NCBI RefSeq assembly: GCF_000512695.2
Contig: NZ_AZRW02000035.1
Location: forward strand, 1-64,000
Origin: Pseudomonas sp. QTF5
GTDB taxonomy: Bacteria > Pseudomonadota > Gammaproteobacteria > Pseudomonadales > Pseudomonadaceae
Length of the DNA stretch: 64,000 nt
Direction of reading: 5' to 3'
A model generated the notes under the pieces. It was given only the letters and a program-made list of their open reading frames with translations, did no database searches and was not told the origin of the DNA. The translations under genes were made by a program, and so were the position numbers. Positions 6,503-15,025 of the stretch are shown here, in pieces (position 1 is the stretch's first letter; each line of letters opens with the position of its first letter).

Positions 6503-8920
6503 TCAGAAGAGAATCTTCGCCACATCCGCAAAGCGCTTGGCAAAATGCACGGTAATCCCTTCTTTCAGATACTCCGGCAGCTCTTCGAAGCTACCGCGGT
6601 TGGGCTCCGGCAGGATCAACTCGAAAATCTTCTGCCGCCGCGCAGCGATGACTTTCTCGCGCACCCCGCCAATCGGCAATACATGCCCGGTCAGCGTCAG
6701 TTCACCGGTCATGGCTACGCCTTTTTTCGGCGGCTGGTTGCGGGCCAGCGAGAGCAGGGCGCTGGCCATGGTCACGCCGGCGCTCGGGCCATCTTTCGGC
6801 GTGGCACCTTCCGGTACGTGGAGGTGGACGAAGGCTTCGTCGAAGAACGTCGGATCACCGCCAAATAGCTTCAGATGGGAGCTGACGTAGCTGTAGGCGA
6901 TTTCCGCCGACTCTTTCATCACGTCCCCCAGTTGCCCGGTGAGTTTGAAGCCACGGTTGAGGGTGTGAATGCGCGTGGCTTCGATCGGCAGGGTCGCGCC
7001 GCCCATACTGGTCCAGGCCAGCCCGGTGATCACGCCAATGCCGGACAGTACTTGCTCATTGCGGAATACCGGTCGGCCGAGGGAGGCTTCCAGGTCTTTC
7101 GGGCCGAGTTTGATCACCGCTTTCGGCTCGTCGAGCAGCTTCATCACGGCTTTGCGCACCAATTTGCCGAGGTTCTTTTCCAGTTGGCGAACCCCGGCTT
7201 CACGGGCATAACCGTCGATCAACGCTCTGAGGGCGTTGTCGCTGATGCTCAGGCTGCCTTTGGACACGCCGGCCTTTTCCAGCTGTTTCGGCCACAGGTG
7301 ACGCTTGGCGATCGCGACTTTTTCTTCGGTGATGTAGCCCGACAGGCGAATCACTTCCATCCGGTCCAGCAACGGGCCGGGAATCGAATCCAGGGTGTTG
7401 GCGGTGCAGACGAACAGCACTTTCGACAGGTCCAGGCGCAAATCCAGATAGTGGTCGAGGAATTCGACGTTCTGTTCCGGATCGAGGGTTTCCAGCAGCG
7501 CCGAGGCGGGGTCGCCCTGGTAGCTCTGGCCCATTTTGTCGATCTCGTCGAGCATGATCACCGGGTTCATCACTTCGACATCTTTCAACGCGTGGACGAG
7601 TTTGCCCGGCTGCGCACCGATGTAGGTGCGGCGGTGGCCCTTGATCTCGGCTTCATCGCGCATGCCGCCAACGCTGAAGCGATAGAACGGCCGACCGAGG
7701 GATTCGGCGATGGACTTGCCGACGCTGGTCTTGCCCACGCCCGGCGGACCCACCAGCAGGACGATGGAGCCGCTGATCTCGCCTTTATAGGCACCGACCG
7801 CGAGGAATTCGAGGATGCGGTCCTTGATGTCATCGAGGCCGGCGTGGTGTTTGTCCAGCACCTTGCGCGCGTGTTTGAGGTTGAGATTGTCTTCTCCGTA
7901 CACGCCCCAGGGCACTGAGGTTGCCCAGTCGAGGTAGTTGCGGGTCACCGCGTATTCCGGCGAGCCGGTCTCGAGGATCGACAGCTTGTTCATTTCCTCT
8001 TCGATGCGTTTCTGCGCCTGGGGCGGCAACACCTTGCCCGTCAGACGTTGCTCGAACTGCTCGATGTCGGCGCTGCGGTCGTCTTTGGTCAGGCCCAACT
8101 CTTGCTGGATGACCTTGAGTTGTTCCTTGAGGAAGAACTCGCGCTGATGCTCGCCGATCTTACGGTTAACTTCGGCAGAGATTTCTTTCTGCAGGCGCGC
8201 GACTTCGACTTCCTTGCGCAGCATCGGCAGGACTTTTTCCATGCGCTTGAGCATCGGCACGCAGTCGAGCACTTCTTGCAAGTCGCTGCCAGTGGCCGAT
8301 GTGAGGGCGGCGGCGAAGTCGGTCAGCGGTGACGGGTCGTTGGGGCTGAAGCGGTTGAGGTAGTTTTTCAGTTCTTCGCTGTACAGCGGGTTGAGCGGCA
8401 GCAGTTCCTTGATCGCGTTGATCAGCGCCATCCCGTAGGCCTTGACCTCGTCGGTCGGCTCGGTGGGCTGGTGCGGGTATTCGACTTCCACCAGGTACGG
8501 TGGGCGATGGTGTTTGAGCCAGTTTTTGATGCGCACCCGGGTCAGGCCCTGGGCGACGAATTGCAGTTTGCCGTTTTCGCGACTGGCGTGGTGGACTTTG
8601 ACCAGGGTGCCGTATTCCGGCAGGGCTTTGGTGTCGAAGTGGCGCGGGTCTTCCGGGGGAGTGTCCATGAAGAACAGGGCCAGGGAGTGGTGATCGGATT
8701 GGCTCACCAGTTCGAGGGTTTCGGCCCACGGCTCTTCGTTGACGATCACCGGCAGTACTTGCGCCGGGAAGAAGGGCCGGTTGTGGATCGGGATGATGTA
8801 GACCTTGTCCGGCAGGTTCTGGCCAGGCAGGGCGAGGCCTTTGCCGGTGGAGTGGTGTTCGACGTTGTCTGTTTCGGCGTATTCGCTCGTGTCTTCAGGG
8901 AATTCTTGCTGGTCGGTCAT
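6503..8920 (-). CDS. ATP-dependent Lon protease, second type (AsrA-like)
   Basis: 805-aa Lon: N-terminal substrate-binding domain (about residues 40-240), coiled linker, AAA+ ATPase with Walker A GPPGVGKTS (K397), and C-terminal protease domain with the Ser/Lys dyad S713 (DGPSAG) and K756 (REKVIAA). The start MTDQQEFPED is favoured over a codon five residues earlier. The acidic N-terminal extension and NLPDKVYIIPIHNRPFFPAQ differ from housekeeping Lon and match the second Lon of pseudomonads, linked in P. aeruginosa to heat and aminoglycoside stress. The assignment as Lon is certain; the AsrA role is by analogy. Confidence 0.92.
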   Translation of the reverse strand: MTDQQEFPEDTSEYAETDNVEHHSTGKGLALPGQNLPDKVYIIPIHNRPFFPAQVLPVIVNEEPWAETLELVSQSDHHSLALFFMDTPPEDPRHFDTKALPEYGTLVKVHHASRENGKLQFVAQGLTRVRIKNWLKHHRPPYLVEVEYPHQPTEPTDEVKAYGMALINAIKELLPLNPLYSEELKNYLNRFSPNDPSPLTDFAAALTSATGSDLQEVLDCVPMLKRMEKVLPMLRKEVEVARLQKEISAEVNRKIGEHQREFFLKEQLKVIQQELGLTKDDRSADIEQFEQRLTGKVLPPQAQKRIEEEMNKLSILETGSPEYAVTRNYLDWATSVPWGVYGEDNLNLKHARKVLDKHHAGLDDIKDRILEFLAVGAYKGEISGSIVLLVGPPGVGKTSVGKSIAESLGRPFYRFSVGGMRDEAEIKGHRRTYIGAQPGKLVHALKDVEVMNPVIMLDEIDKMGQSYQGDPASALLETLDPEQNVEFLDHYLDLRLDLSKVLFVCTANTLDSIPGPLLDRMEVIRLSGYITEEKVAIAKRHLWPKQLEKAGVSKGSLSISDNALRALIDGYAREAGVRQLEKNLGKLVRKAVMKLLDEPKAVIKLGPKDLEASLGRPVFRNEQVLSGIGVITGLAWTSMGGATLPIEATRIHTLNRGFKLTGQLGDVMKESAEIAYSYVSSHLKLFGGDPTFFDEAFVHLHVPEGATPKDGPSAGVTMASALLSLARNQPPKKGVAMTGELTLTGHVLPIGGVREKVIAARRQKIFELILPEPNRGSFEELPEYLKEGITVHFAKRFADVAKILF

Positions 8921-9071
8921 GGGGCACCTGCGCAATAGGGTATGGGTCTTAGATGGGGCAGGCTTTTGGTGGTTTCAATGGCTCTGGATATTTCAGCGTG
9001 TGTGTTCAGGGTTTTGACAGGTCTTGGTGGCCCTATAGCCGACCCCCTCTCGCAGATGTACCAGGTTCAAC

Positions 9072-9319
9072 TGTAGGAGCGAGGCTTGCCCTAATGCCAG
9101 TCAGTTAAGGTGCGATACCTGTGGGAGCGGGCTTGCTCGCGAAAGCGGCGTGTCAGGCGACATCAATGTTGACTATGCCGCCGTCTTCGCGAGCAAGCCC
9201 GCTCCCACATGTATTGCGCTTAACTGACTGGCATTAAGGCTTGCCCGCGAAGACGGTGTGTCAGTCGACATCAATGTTGAATGTAAAATCGCCTTCGCGG
9301 GCAAGCCTTGCTCTTACAG
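9072..9319. repeat. REPIN split by an insertion
   Basis: The left end TGTAGGAGCGAGGCTTGCCC (9072-9091) and the right part from 9237 to 9319 join into one ordinary REPIN of about 93 bp if the 145-bp insertion and one copy of the 10-bp duplication AGGCTTGCCC are removed. Confidence 0.85.
9092..9236 (+). mobile_element. 145-bp MITE-like element carrying a REPIN, copy 1
   Basis: Bounded by perfect 18-bp inverted repeats TAATGCCAGTCAGTTAAG (9092-9109) and its complement (9219-9236). Flanked by the direct repeat AGGCTTGCCC at 9082-9091 and 9237-9246, a 10-bp target duplication. A complete type 1 REPIN fills the interior. It differs from copy 2 (13660-13804) at only two of 145 positions. It encodes no protein, so it would depend on a transposase supplied elsewhere. 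Confidence 0.85.
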
Positions 9320-9352
9320 GGGATTTTGGGTACGGCGGGGATTGCAGCGCCC

Positions 9353-9387
9353 ACAAAAAAGGCGACCCCCTCGCAGGAGTCGCCTTT
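9353..9387 (-). terminator. rho-independent terminator of gcd
   Basis: On the minus strand AAAGGCGAC (9387-9379) pairs with GTCGCCTTT (9366-9358), followed by a run of T (9360-9355). It lies about 20 bases after the gcd stop. Confidence 0.9.
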
Positions 9388-9407
9388 GCTTTAACTGCCG
9401 TTAAAAC

Positions 9408-11816
9408 TTACTCGGACAGTTTGTACGCAATCACATAGTCACCTTGCTTGGTGCCCAGCGATCCGTGACCGCCAGCAACAACGAGCACGTATTGCTTGCC
9501 GTCTTTGCCGGTGTAGGTCATTGGTGTGGTTTGCGCGCCTGCTGGCAGGCGGCCTTCCCACAGTTGCTTGCCGTTTTTCACGTCGTAGGCGCGCAGGTAC
9601 TGGTCGAGGGTGCCGCTCAGGAAGGCCACGCCACTGGCGGTGGTGAAGGCCCCGCCCAGGCTCGGTACGCCCATGCTCAGTGGGATCGGGACCGGCGCGC
9701 TGTCGCGCACGGTGCCGTTCTTGTGCATCCAGATGGTTTTGTTGGTGGTCAAATCGACTGCGGCCACGTAGCCCCAGGCCGGTGCCTGGCACGGCAGGCC
9801 CATTGGCGATAGCAGTGCTTCGAGGATCACGCCGTAGGGCGCGCCTTTGTTGGGCTGCACGCCTTCGGTTTCGCTGACGCGAGGGCCTTGTTTGGCGATT
9901 TCCGCGGCCGGGATCAGTTTCGATTTGAACGCCATAAAGCTCGGGTTCACGAAAGCAATCTGACGAACCGGGTCAACCGAGATACCGCCCCAGTCGAACA
10001 CACCGAAGTTGCCGGGATAAACCAGCGAGCCTTGCAGCGACGGCGGGGTGAACATGCCGTCGTAACGCAGGGATTTGAAGTCGATCCGGCACAGCATCTG
10101 ATCGAAAGGGGTCACGCCCCACATGTCGCGTTCCTTGAGGGTCGGCGGCACGAAGTTCAGGTCGGACATCGGTTGGGTCGGCGAAGTGTGGTCGCCTTCC
10201 ACCGCGCCTTGCGGCACCGGGATTTCCTTGATCGGCACGATCGGCTGACCATTGCTGCGGTCCAGCACGTAGATGCTGCCTTGCTTGGTGGACGCGAGTA
10301 CCGCCGGTTTCACACCGTCTGCGGTTTTCAGGTCCATCAGGGTTGGCTGGCCACCGACGTCCATGTCCCACAGGTCATGGTGCGTGAACTGGAAGTGCCA
10401 GCGTACCTTGCCGGTGGCGATGTCCAGTGCGGTCAGGCCGGCGGCGTGCAGTTCCGATTCAGGGGTACGCGCGCCACCGAACTGATCCGGGGTCTGGTTG
10501 CCCATCGGCAGGTAGATCATGCCGAGTTTTTCGTCGACGCTGAAGATGGACCACATGTTCGGCGAGTTGCGGGTGTAGACCTTGCCTTCGGCAATCGGCG
10601 TGGTGTCGTCCGGGTTACCGCTGTCCCAGTTCCACACCAGTTTGCCGGTGTGCACGTCGAACGCGCGGATTACACCGCTTGGTTCGTCGATGGAAACGTT
10701 GTCGGTCACGTGGCCGCCAATCACCACCAGATCTTTGGTGACCGCCGGTGGCGAAGTCGAGTAATAACCGCCGGCGGTGAATTCACCGATGTTGGTCGTC
10801 AGGTCAACCTGGCCCCCGTTGCCGAAGTCTTCGCACATTTTGCCGGTGTCGGCGTTCAGGGCGATCAGACGGGTGTCGGCGGTCGGCAGGAAGATCCGGC
10901 GCGGGCAGACGCTGGTCACCGGCGCATTGGCGGTGCCGGTCGGGCTCTGCTCGGATGCGTAGGCGGCGTCATCGTGATAGGTCACGCCACGGCAGGTCAT
11001 GTGCGCCCAACCCTTGAAGTTCGCCGCGTTCTGCGTGGAGAGCTTCGGATCGAAACGCCAGAGTTCCTTGCCGGTGTCCGGGTCCAGCGCGATCACCTGG
11101 CTGTGCGGCGTGCAGACATAGAGCATGCCGTTGGCTTTGAGCGGGGTGTTTTCGGCGGTGGTTTCGCCCGGGTCGTTCGGGCCAGGCAGGTCGCCGGTGC
11201 GGTAGGTCCAGGCGGGCACCAGTTTGCTGACGTTCTGCGGCGTGATCTGCGCCAGTGGCGAGTAGCGATCGCCATGGGCGCTGCGGCCGTAGGAGTTCCA
11301 GTCACCTTCGGGCATGGCCGGGGCGGTGTTGGTCATGCCAGGCACGGCGTCACGATCCAGTTCGCCTTTGATTTCACCGGGGTTGGTGAACAGGCTGGCC
11401 AGCGCGGCGATACCGGCGATGACCACGGCAGCGCTCAGCACGCCGGTGCCGATCGCGTTGAATTCGCCGGTACGCAATGGGCGACGAAACCATGGCAGCA
11501 GCATGACGATACCGAGGGCAAAGAGCAGCGCCAGACGTGGCACCAGTTGCCACCAGTCCAGACCGACTTCCCACAGTGCCCAGACCGTACTGGCGAACAG
11601 CACCACCGCGTACAGGCTCAGCGCCGCAAAACGGTCGGCAAGCAGCAGCCCCCCGGTCAGCATCAGGCCGATACCGGCCAGCAGGTAATACAGCGAGCCG
11701 CCGAGCATGCTTAGCTTGATCCCCCCGGCCAGCAAGGCAAGGCCCATTAGCAGAAGCACGATACCGAGCAGGCTCGGCAGCAGACGGCTTCGACTCAAAG
11801 CACCATCAGTGCTCAT
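9408..11816 (-). CDS. gcd: PQQ-dependent membrane-bound glucose dehydrogenase
   Basis: Oxidises glucose to glucono-1,5-lactone in the periplasm and passes electrons to ubiquinone; this is the direct oxidation route and the basis of phosphate solubilisation in pseudomonads. 802 aa: five hydrophobic segments in the first 140 residues anchor the protein, followed by the eight-bladed quinoprotein propeller (for example GDRYSPLAQITPQNVSKL, GHVTDNVS, TKQGSIYVLDRSNG, WGGISVDP). The length fits mGDH. It is monocistronic with its own terminator; the OprB-type porin gene lies upstream on the same strand. Confidence 0.96.
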   Translation of the reverse strand: MSTDGALSRSRLLPSLLGIVLLLMGLALLAGGIKLSMLGGSLYYLLAGIGLMLTGGLLLADRFAALSLYAVVLFASTVWALWEVGLDWWQLVPRLALLFALGIVMLLPWFRRPLRTGEFNAIGTGVLSAAVVIAGIAALASLFTNPGEIKGELDRDAVPGMTNTAPAMPEGDWNSYGRSAHGDRYSPLAQITPQNVSKLVPAWTYRTGDLPGPNDPGETTAENTPLKANGMLYVCTPHSQVIALDPDTGKELWRFDPKLSTQNAANFKGWAHMTCRGVTYHDDAAYASEQSPTGTANAPVTSVCPRRIFLPTADTRLIALNADTGKMCEDFGNGGQVDLTTNIGEFTAGGYYSTSPPAVTKDLVVIGGHVTDNVSIDEPSGVIRAFDVHTGKLVWNWDSGNPDDTTPIAEGKVYTRNSPNMWSIFSVDEKLGMIYLPMGNQTPDQFGGARTPESELHAAGLTALDIATGKVRWHFQFTHHDLWDMDVGGQPTLMDLKTADGVKPAVLASTKQGSIYVLDRSNGQPIVPIKEIPVPQGAVEGDHTSPTQPMSDLNFVPPTLKERDMWGVTPFDQMLCRIDFKSLRYDGMFTPPSLQGSLVYPGNFGVFDWGGISVDPVRQIAFVNPSFMAFKSKLIPAAEIAKQGPRVSETEGVQPNKGAPYGVILEALLSPMGLPCQAPAWGYVAAVDLTTNKTIWMHKNGTVRDSAPVPIPLSMGVPSLGGAFTTASGVAFLSGTLDQYLRAYDVKNGKQLWEGRLPAGAQTTPMTYTGKDGKQYVLVVAGGHGSLGTKQGDYVIAYKLSE

Positions 11817-11934
11817 AGTGTGATTCTCCGTGACATTTTAAGTAGTCCCGCGCAAGTTCACTGTAGATGACGATCTAGCGCGGGCAGGGTTCAGGTTAAA
11901 AAGTGTTCAGTTGAGTATTTGAACGCCGCAATCC

Positions 11935-12026
11935 CTGTGGGAGCGGGCTTGCTCGCGAGGAGGCCATCACATTCAACATCCTGGTTGACTGATAGACCGC
12001 TTTCGCGAGCAAGCCCGCTCCCACAT
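11935..12026. repeat. REPIN (type 1)
   Basis: CTGTGGGAGCGGGCTTGCTC and its inverted partner ending CCCGCTCCCACAT, between the oprB stop and gcd. It lies within the 225-base gap that also contains the gcd promoter. Confidence 0.9.
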
Positions 12027-12041
12027 TTTTTGCGCGGTTCG

Positions 12042-13424
12042 TCAGAACGACGACTGGATCTTGATCCCGCCAATCAGCGCGTCATCGACCTTGTCCACGC
12101 CACCGGGGTGGCGGATGTATTGCAGGTTCGGGCGCACGGTCAGCCAGTTCGTGACGTGCACGCCGTAATAGAGTTCGGCGCTGTATTCGGTGTCTTGTGG
12201 TGGCAGGAACGACGGGTCGTCATAGTCGTAGACGGCGCGGGCCTGGTTGGTGGCCTCGGCGTTCTTGCGGTAGGCCGGGTTGACGTGGACACGGGCCAGG
12301 GCGAAACCGATGTCGTCTCTGGCTCGGGCATCGAACAAGCCTTTGTAGACGAGGCCGGCCTGGACATAGTTGTCGATGGCGTTGGTCTTCTTGTCATGCA
12401 TCGTGCCGTTGGCGAACACGCTCAACCCACGTGAGTTGTCACTGGCGCGGCTGGTCAGCTGCTGCTGCACACCCAGCCACACACCATGCTTGCTCGATGC
12501 GCTGCGATAAGCCTCGCCACTCAGCGCGGCTGGCTGGCCGTTACTGTCCTTGTAGACGTCGGTGGCCTTGGCATTGCTGTAGTAATAACCGGCGCGGTAT
12601 TCACCCGGCAAGTCGTTGAGCTTCGGGGTCCAGACCAGTTCCACCGGCAGGATCGCGCCTTGGGTGCCGCTGCCGCTGAGCTTGAAACCGTTGTCGCGAT
12701 CCAGATTGGACGGGTTTTGCTCGTAAGCCCCGATTTGCGCGTAGAGCTGCGGCGTCAGGTGATATTTGACCCGCAGCGCCCACTGGCTGACCGGCCAGTT
12801 GTACCAGATGTCACCCACCCAGTTGCCGACCTGGGAGCCGCAGAACGCCAGGTTCTGGAAGTCGCAGGGGAAGCTGTTGAAGTCTTCGCCCTCGCCGAAG
12901 CGGCCGACTTTGATGTCGAGCTTCTGATCGAAGAATTTCTGCTGATACCACATCTGCGTAAGACGCCAGGTCTGGCCACGGCCCCAGACTTCCTGAGCCG
13001 AGGTGAAACCGCCGACACGCGGGTCGTTGATCCGGTCGTTGCTGATGTTGTTGCCGTTGCGTTCGGTGATGGTCAGCTGAAACTCAGCGTCGTCCCAGCC
13101 GAGAATCTTCTGCAAGTCCAGGTGGGTACCAAAGCCGAACTGGTCGCTATAGCGAGCGGTGCGGTCATGGTCGTAGCCGCCGTGCAGATTGCTGCCCATT
13201 TCACCGGTGTAATCGACCTTGAAATCGTAGCCTTTTTCCGAAAGTTCGGTGCGCGCGCCGTTCCAGTCGCCGAGCATCCACGGCGAATCGCTATCGAAGG
13301 CCGGCGCGGCCTGAGTGCAGGTGGCGAGGCCCAAAGCGGTGAACCCGCCGATCAGGTTCAGGGCTTTTCGGCTGACCACAGGGGGGAAGACAGCGCTGTC
13401 TCGCGGAGTTTGAAAATCAGGCAT
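12042..13424 (-). CDS. oprB: OprB-family carbohydrate-selective porin
   Basis: 460-aa outer-membrane beta-barrel that admits glucose and other sugars to the periplasm. A signal region ends near CTQAAPAFDSDSPWMLGDW; the OprB features GDWNGARTEL and WRLTQMWYQQKFFDQKLDIKVGR follow, and the chain ends in phenylalanine (IQSSF), as expected for a barrel protein. It precedes gcd on the same strand, consistent with supplying substrate to the dehydrogenase. A start further in (MLGDW is too late) is unlikely; VSRKALNLIGG may be the true signal start. Other oprB paralogues may exist in the genome. Confidence 0.88.
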   Translation of the reverse strand: MPDFQTPRDSAVFPPVVSRKALNLIGGFTALGLATCTQAAPAFDSDSPWMLGDWNGARTELSEKGYDFKVDYTGEMGSNLHGGYDHDRTARYSDQFGFGTHLDLQKILGWDDAEFQLTITERNGNNISNDRINDPRVGGFTSAQEVWGRGQTWRLTQMWYQQKFFDQKLDIKVGRFGEGEDFNSFPCDFQNLAFCGSQVGNWVGDIWYNWPVSQWALRVKYHLTPQLYAQIGAYEQNPSNLDRDNGFKLSGSGTQGAILPVELVWTPKLNDLPGEYRAGYYYSNAKATDVYKDSNGQPAALSGEAYRSASSKHGVWLGVQQQLTSRASDNSRGLSVFANGTMHDKKTNAIDNYVQAGLVYKGLFDARARDDIGFALARVHVNPAYRKNAEATNQARAVYDYDDPSFLPPQDTEYSAELYYGVHVTNWLTVRPNLQYIRHPGGVDKVDDALIGGIKIQSSF

Positions 13425-13980
13425 AGAGAAGGAATTCTTGGTCTTTTTCTAAAGGGGTGACTGAACGCAAGCAGGAATGAAGCAGGGGGAGAAGCGTTTC
13501 AGCTGGACGGGCGTAAGGATAATGTTCTGTTACACAGAGAGAAAGGGCTTTTACTGACATGGATCATTTCGGATTTGGTAATAGTGTGCTGAAACAGATC
13601 GCAGCCTTCGCAGCCTCACGTCATATCGCACCGATGAAAACGCCTTCGCCGGCAAGCCTTAATGCCAGTCAGTTAAGGTGCGATACCTGTGGGAGCGGGC
13701 TTGCTCGCGAAAGCGGTGTGTCAGGCGACATCAATGTTGACTATGCCGCCGTCTTCGCGAGCAAGCCCGCTCCCACATGGATTGCGCTTAACTGACTGGC
13801 ATTACGGCAAGCCTGGCTCCTACGGGGTCGGCGGCGTTCACGGTATCTGGAGCTGCCGAAGGCTGCGATCTTTTCTGATTCACCTACAGTTAACTGATCA
13901 GCAAACAGATCGCTTCCCCCCAACGAAGCCCTCGGCTAAGGTGCGCGACTTCCAATCCTTTCATCGCTCGAAGGCCCGGC
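13425..13980. other. intergenic region with three nested repeats
   Basis: It contains the oprB upstream region (to about 13560) and then nested repeats. The outermost is a pair GATCGCAGCCTTCGCAG (13597-13613) and CTGCCGAAGGCTGCGATC (13853-13870). Inside lies a REP CGCCTTCGCCGGCAAGCCT...GGCTCCTAC, and within that the 145-bp element at 13660-13804. No gene is visible. Confidence 0.65.
13660..13804 (+). mobile_element. 145-bp MITE-like element carrying a REPIN, copy 2
   Basis: It has the same 18-bp ends and interior as the copy at 9092-9236, with one change at about position 58 (C to T) and one near the right REP end (T to G). It is flanked by the direct repeat CGGCAAGCCT at 13650-13659 and 13805-13814, whose complement AGGCTTGCCG matches the duplicated site of copy 1 in nine of ten bases. 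It therefore sits at the same position of a REP, but in the opposite relative orientation. Confidence 0.85.
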
Positions 13981-14211
13981 ATGACCGAACAGAACACCAA
14001 CCCGCTGCACGGCGTGACGCTGGAACAGATCCTCAACGCCCTGGTTGAACATTACGAATGGTCGGGGCTGGCCGAGCGCATCGACATCCGCTGCTTCAAG
14101 AGTGACCCGAGCATCAAGTCGAGTCTGACCTTCCTGCGCAAAACCCCATGGGCGCGGGAGAAGGTCGAACGCTTGTACGTGAAACTGATGCGCACCAAGC
14201 GTCCGGTCTGA
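13981..14211 (+). CDS. VF530 family DNA-binding protein
   Basis: 76-aa protein of the VF530/DUF2132 family, small helical proteins reported to bind DNA. The family signature is clear: GVTLEQILNALVEHYEWSGLAERIDIRCF followed by SLTFLRKTPWAREKVE, split here only by SDPSIKS. Its cellular role is not known. It lies two bases upstream of the next gene and is probably cotranscribed with it. Confidence 0.9.
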   Translation: MTEQNTNPLHGVTLEQILNALVEHYEWSGLAERIDIRCFKSDPSIKSSLTFLRKTPWAREKVERLYVKLMRTKRPV

Positions 14212-14213
14212 GC

Positions 14214-14858
14214 ATGGTCATACCCTCGACCGCAAGAGGTCGTTGTGTTGCCGTGGCGGCGATTCTGGGTTGGGCGGGCTTAAGCATTCAGATGTACCTG
14301 ATTTTCTACTCACGCTGGAGTGTCGGGGCCAGTCTGCTGGGTGGGCTGGTGAGTTTTTTCAGTTTTTTCACTGTGCTGACCAACACGCTGGTGGCGGTGG
14401 TGCTGACCTGTGAACTGACGTCCCGAGAATCGGCAGCGCGGCGTTGGTTTTTGCAGCCGTGGGTAAGCAGTGGGATTGCGGTGAGCATCGCCGTGGTCGG
14501 TTTGGCGTACAGCCTGTTGTTGCGCCATTTGTGGCACCCCGAAGGCTGGCAATGGCTGGCCGATGAGCTGATGCACGACGTCATGCCGCTGCTGTTTCTG
14601 GCTTATTGGTGGTTCGGTGTGCCCAAAGGTATGTTGCGGTTGCGGCACATTGCGTTATGGGTGATCTATCCGCTGGTGTACTTTGGCTATGCGTTATGGC
14701 GCGGGCATCTGCTGGCGACTTATCCCTATCCATTCATAGATGTGGACAAGTTGGGTTACCCACAGGTGTTTGTGAATGCAGGGGGATTGTTGGCGGGGTT
14801 TGTGCTGATTGCGCTGCTGGTGGTTGGATTGGATCGGTGGCGCACAGCTCGGAAGTGA
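14214..14858 (+). CDS. Pr6Pr family membrane protein
   Basis: 214 aa with six predicted membrane segments and the family's conserved features: a polar FFTVLTNTL in the second segment, HDVMPLLFLAYWW in the fourth, and YPYPFIDVDKLGY between the last two. Function is unknown; distant eukaryotic relatives (AIG1/ADTRP) hydrolyse fatty acid esters of hydroxy fatty acids, but this role cannot be assumed here. The start at 14214 directly follows the VF530 stop; an upstream in-frame ATG would overlap VF530. Confidence 0.85.
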   Translation: MVIPSTARGRCVAVAAILGWAGLSIQMYLIFYSRWSVGASLLGGLVSFFSFFTVLTNTLVAVVLTCELTSRESAARRWFLQPWVSSGIAVSIAVVGLAYSLLLRHLWHPEGWQWLADELMHDVMPLLFLAYWWFGVPKGMLRLRHIALWVIYPLVYFGYALWRGHLLATYPYPFIDVDKLGYPQVFVNAGGLLAGFVLIALLVVGLDRWRTARK

Positions 14859-14867
14859 ATATCGACT

Positions 14868-14998
14868 GTGGCGAGGGAGCTTGCTCCCGTTGGCTTGCGA
14901 AGCAAGCCCAAACCCGGTTGACGCTATGTATCAGGCAAACCGCGCCAACCGGTTTTACGACTGCTTCGCAGCCGAACGGGAGCAAGCTCCCTCGCCAC
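14868..14998. repeat. REPIN (type 2)
   Basis: GTGGCGAGGGAGCTTGCTCC from 14868 and its inverted partner ending CTCCCTCGCCAC at 14998, with GCGAAGC/GCTTCGC inner hairpins. It belongs to a different REP family from the GTGGGAGCGGGC type. Confidence 0.9.
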
Positions 14999-15025
14999 AA
15001 AAAGCATGCAATCACAGTGTTGCGG

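Larger units (their letters stand above)
8921..9352. other. intergenic region with nested REPINs
   Basis: From 8921 to about 9060 lies the upstream region of lon2, with no recognised promoter boxes. The rest is a REPIN (9072-9319) interrupted by a 145-bp inverted-repeat element (9092-9236), described separately. No gene. Confidence 0.7.

Noticed and set aside
6875..7918. 347-aa open frame opposite lon2
   Set aside because: Antisense shadow with low-complexity composition; lon2 is unambiguous on the other strand.
9888..11714. 608-aa open frame on the plus strand opposite gcd
   Set aside because: It is an antisense shadow of a certain gene caused by high third-position GC; the composition (His, Arg, Val rich) resembles no real protein and no start signals are seen.
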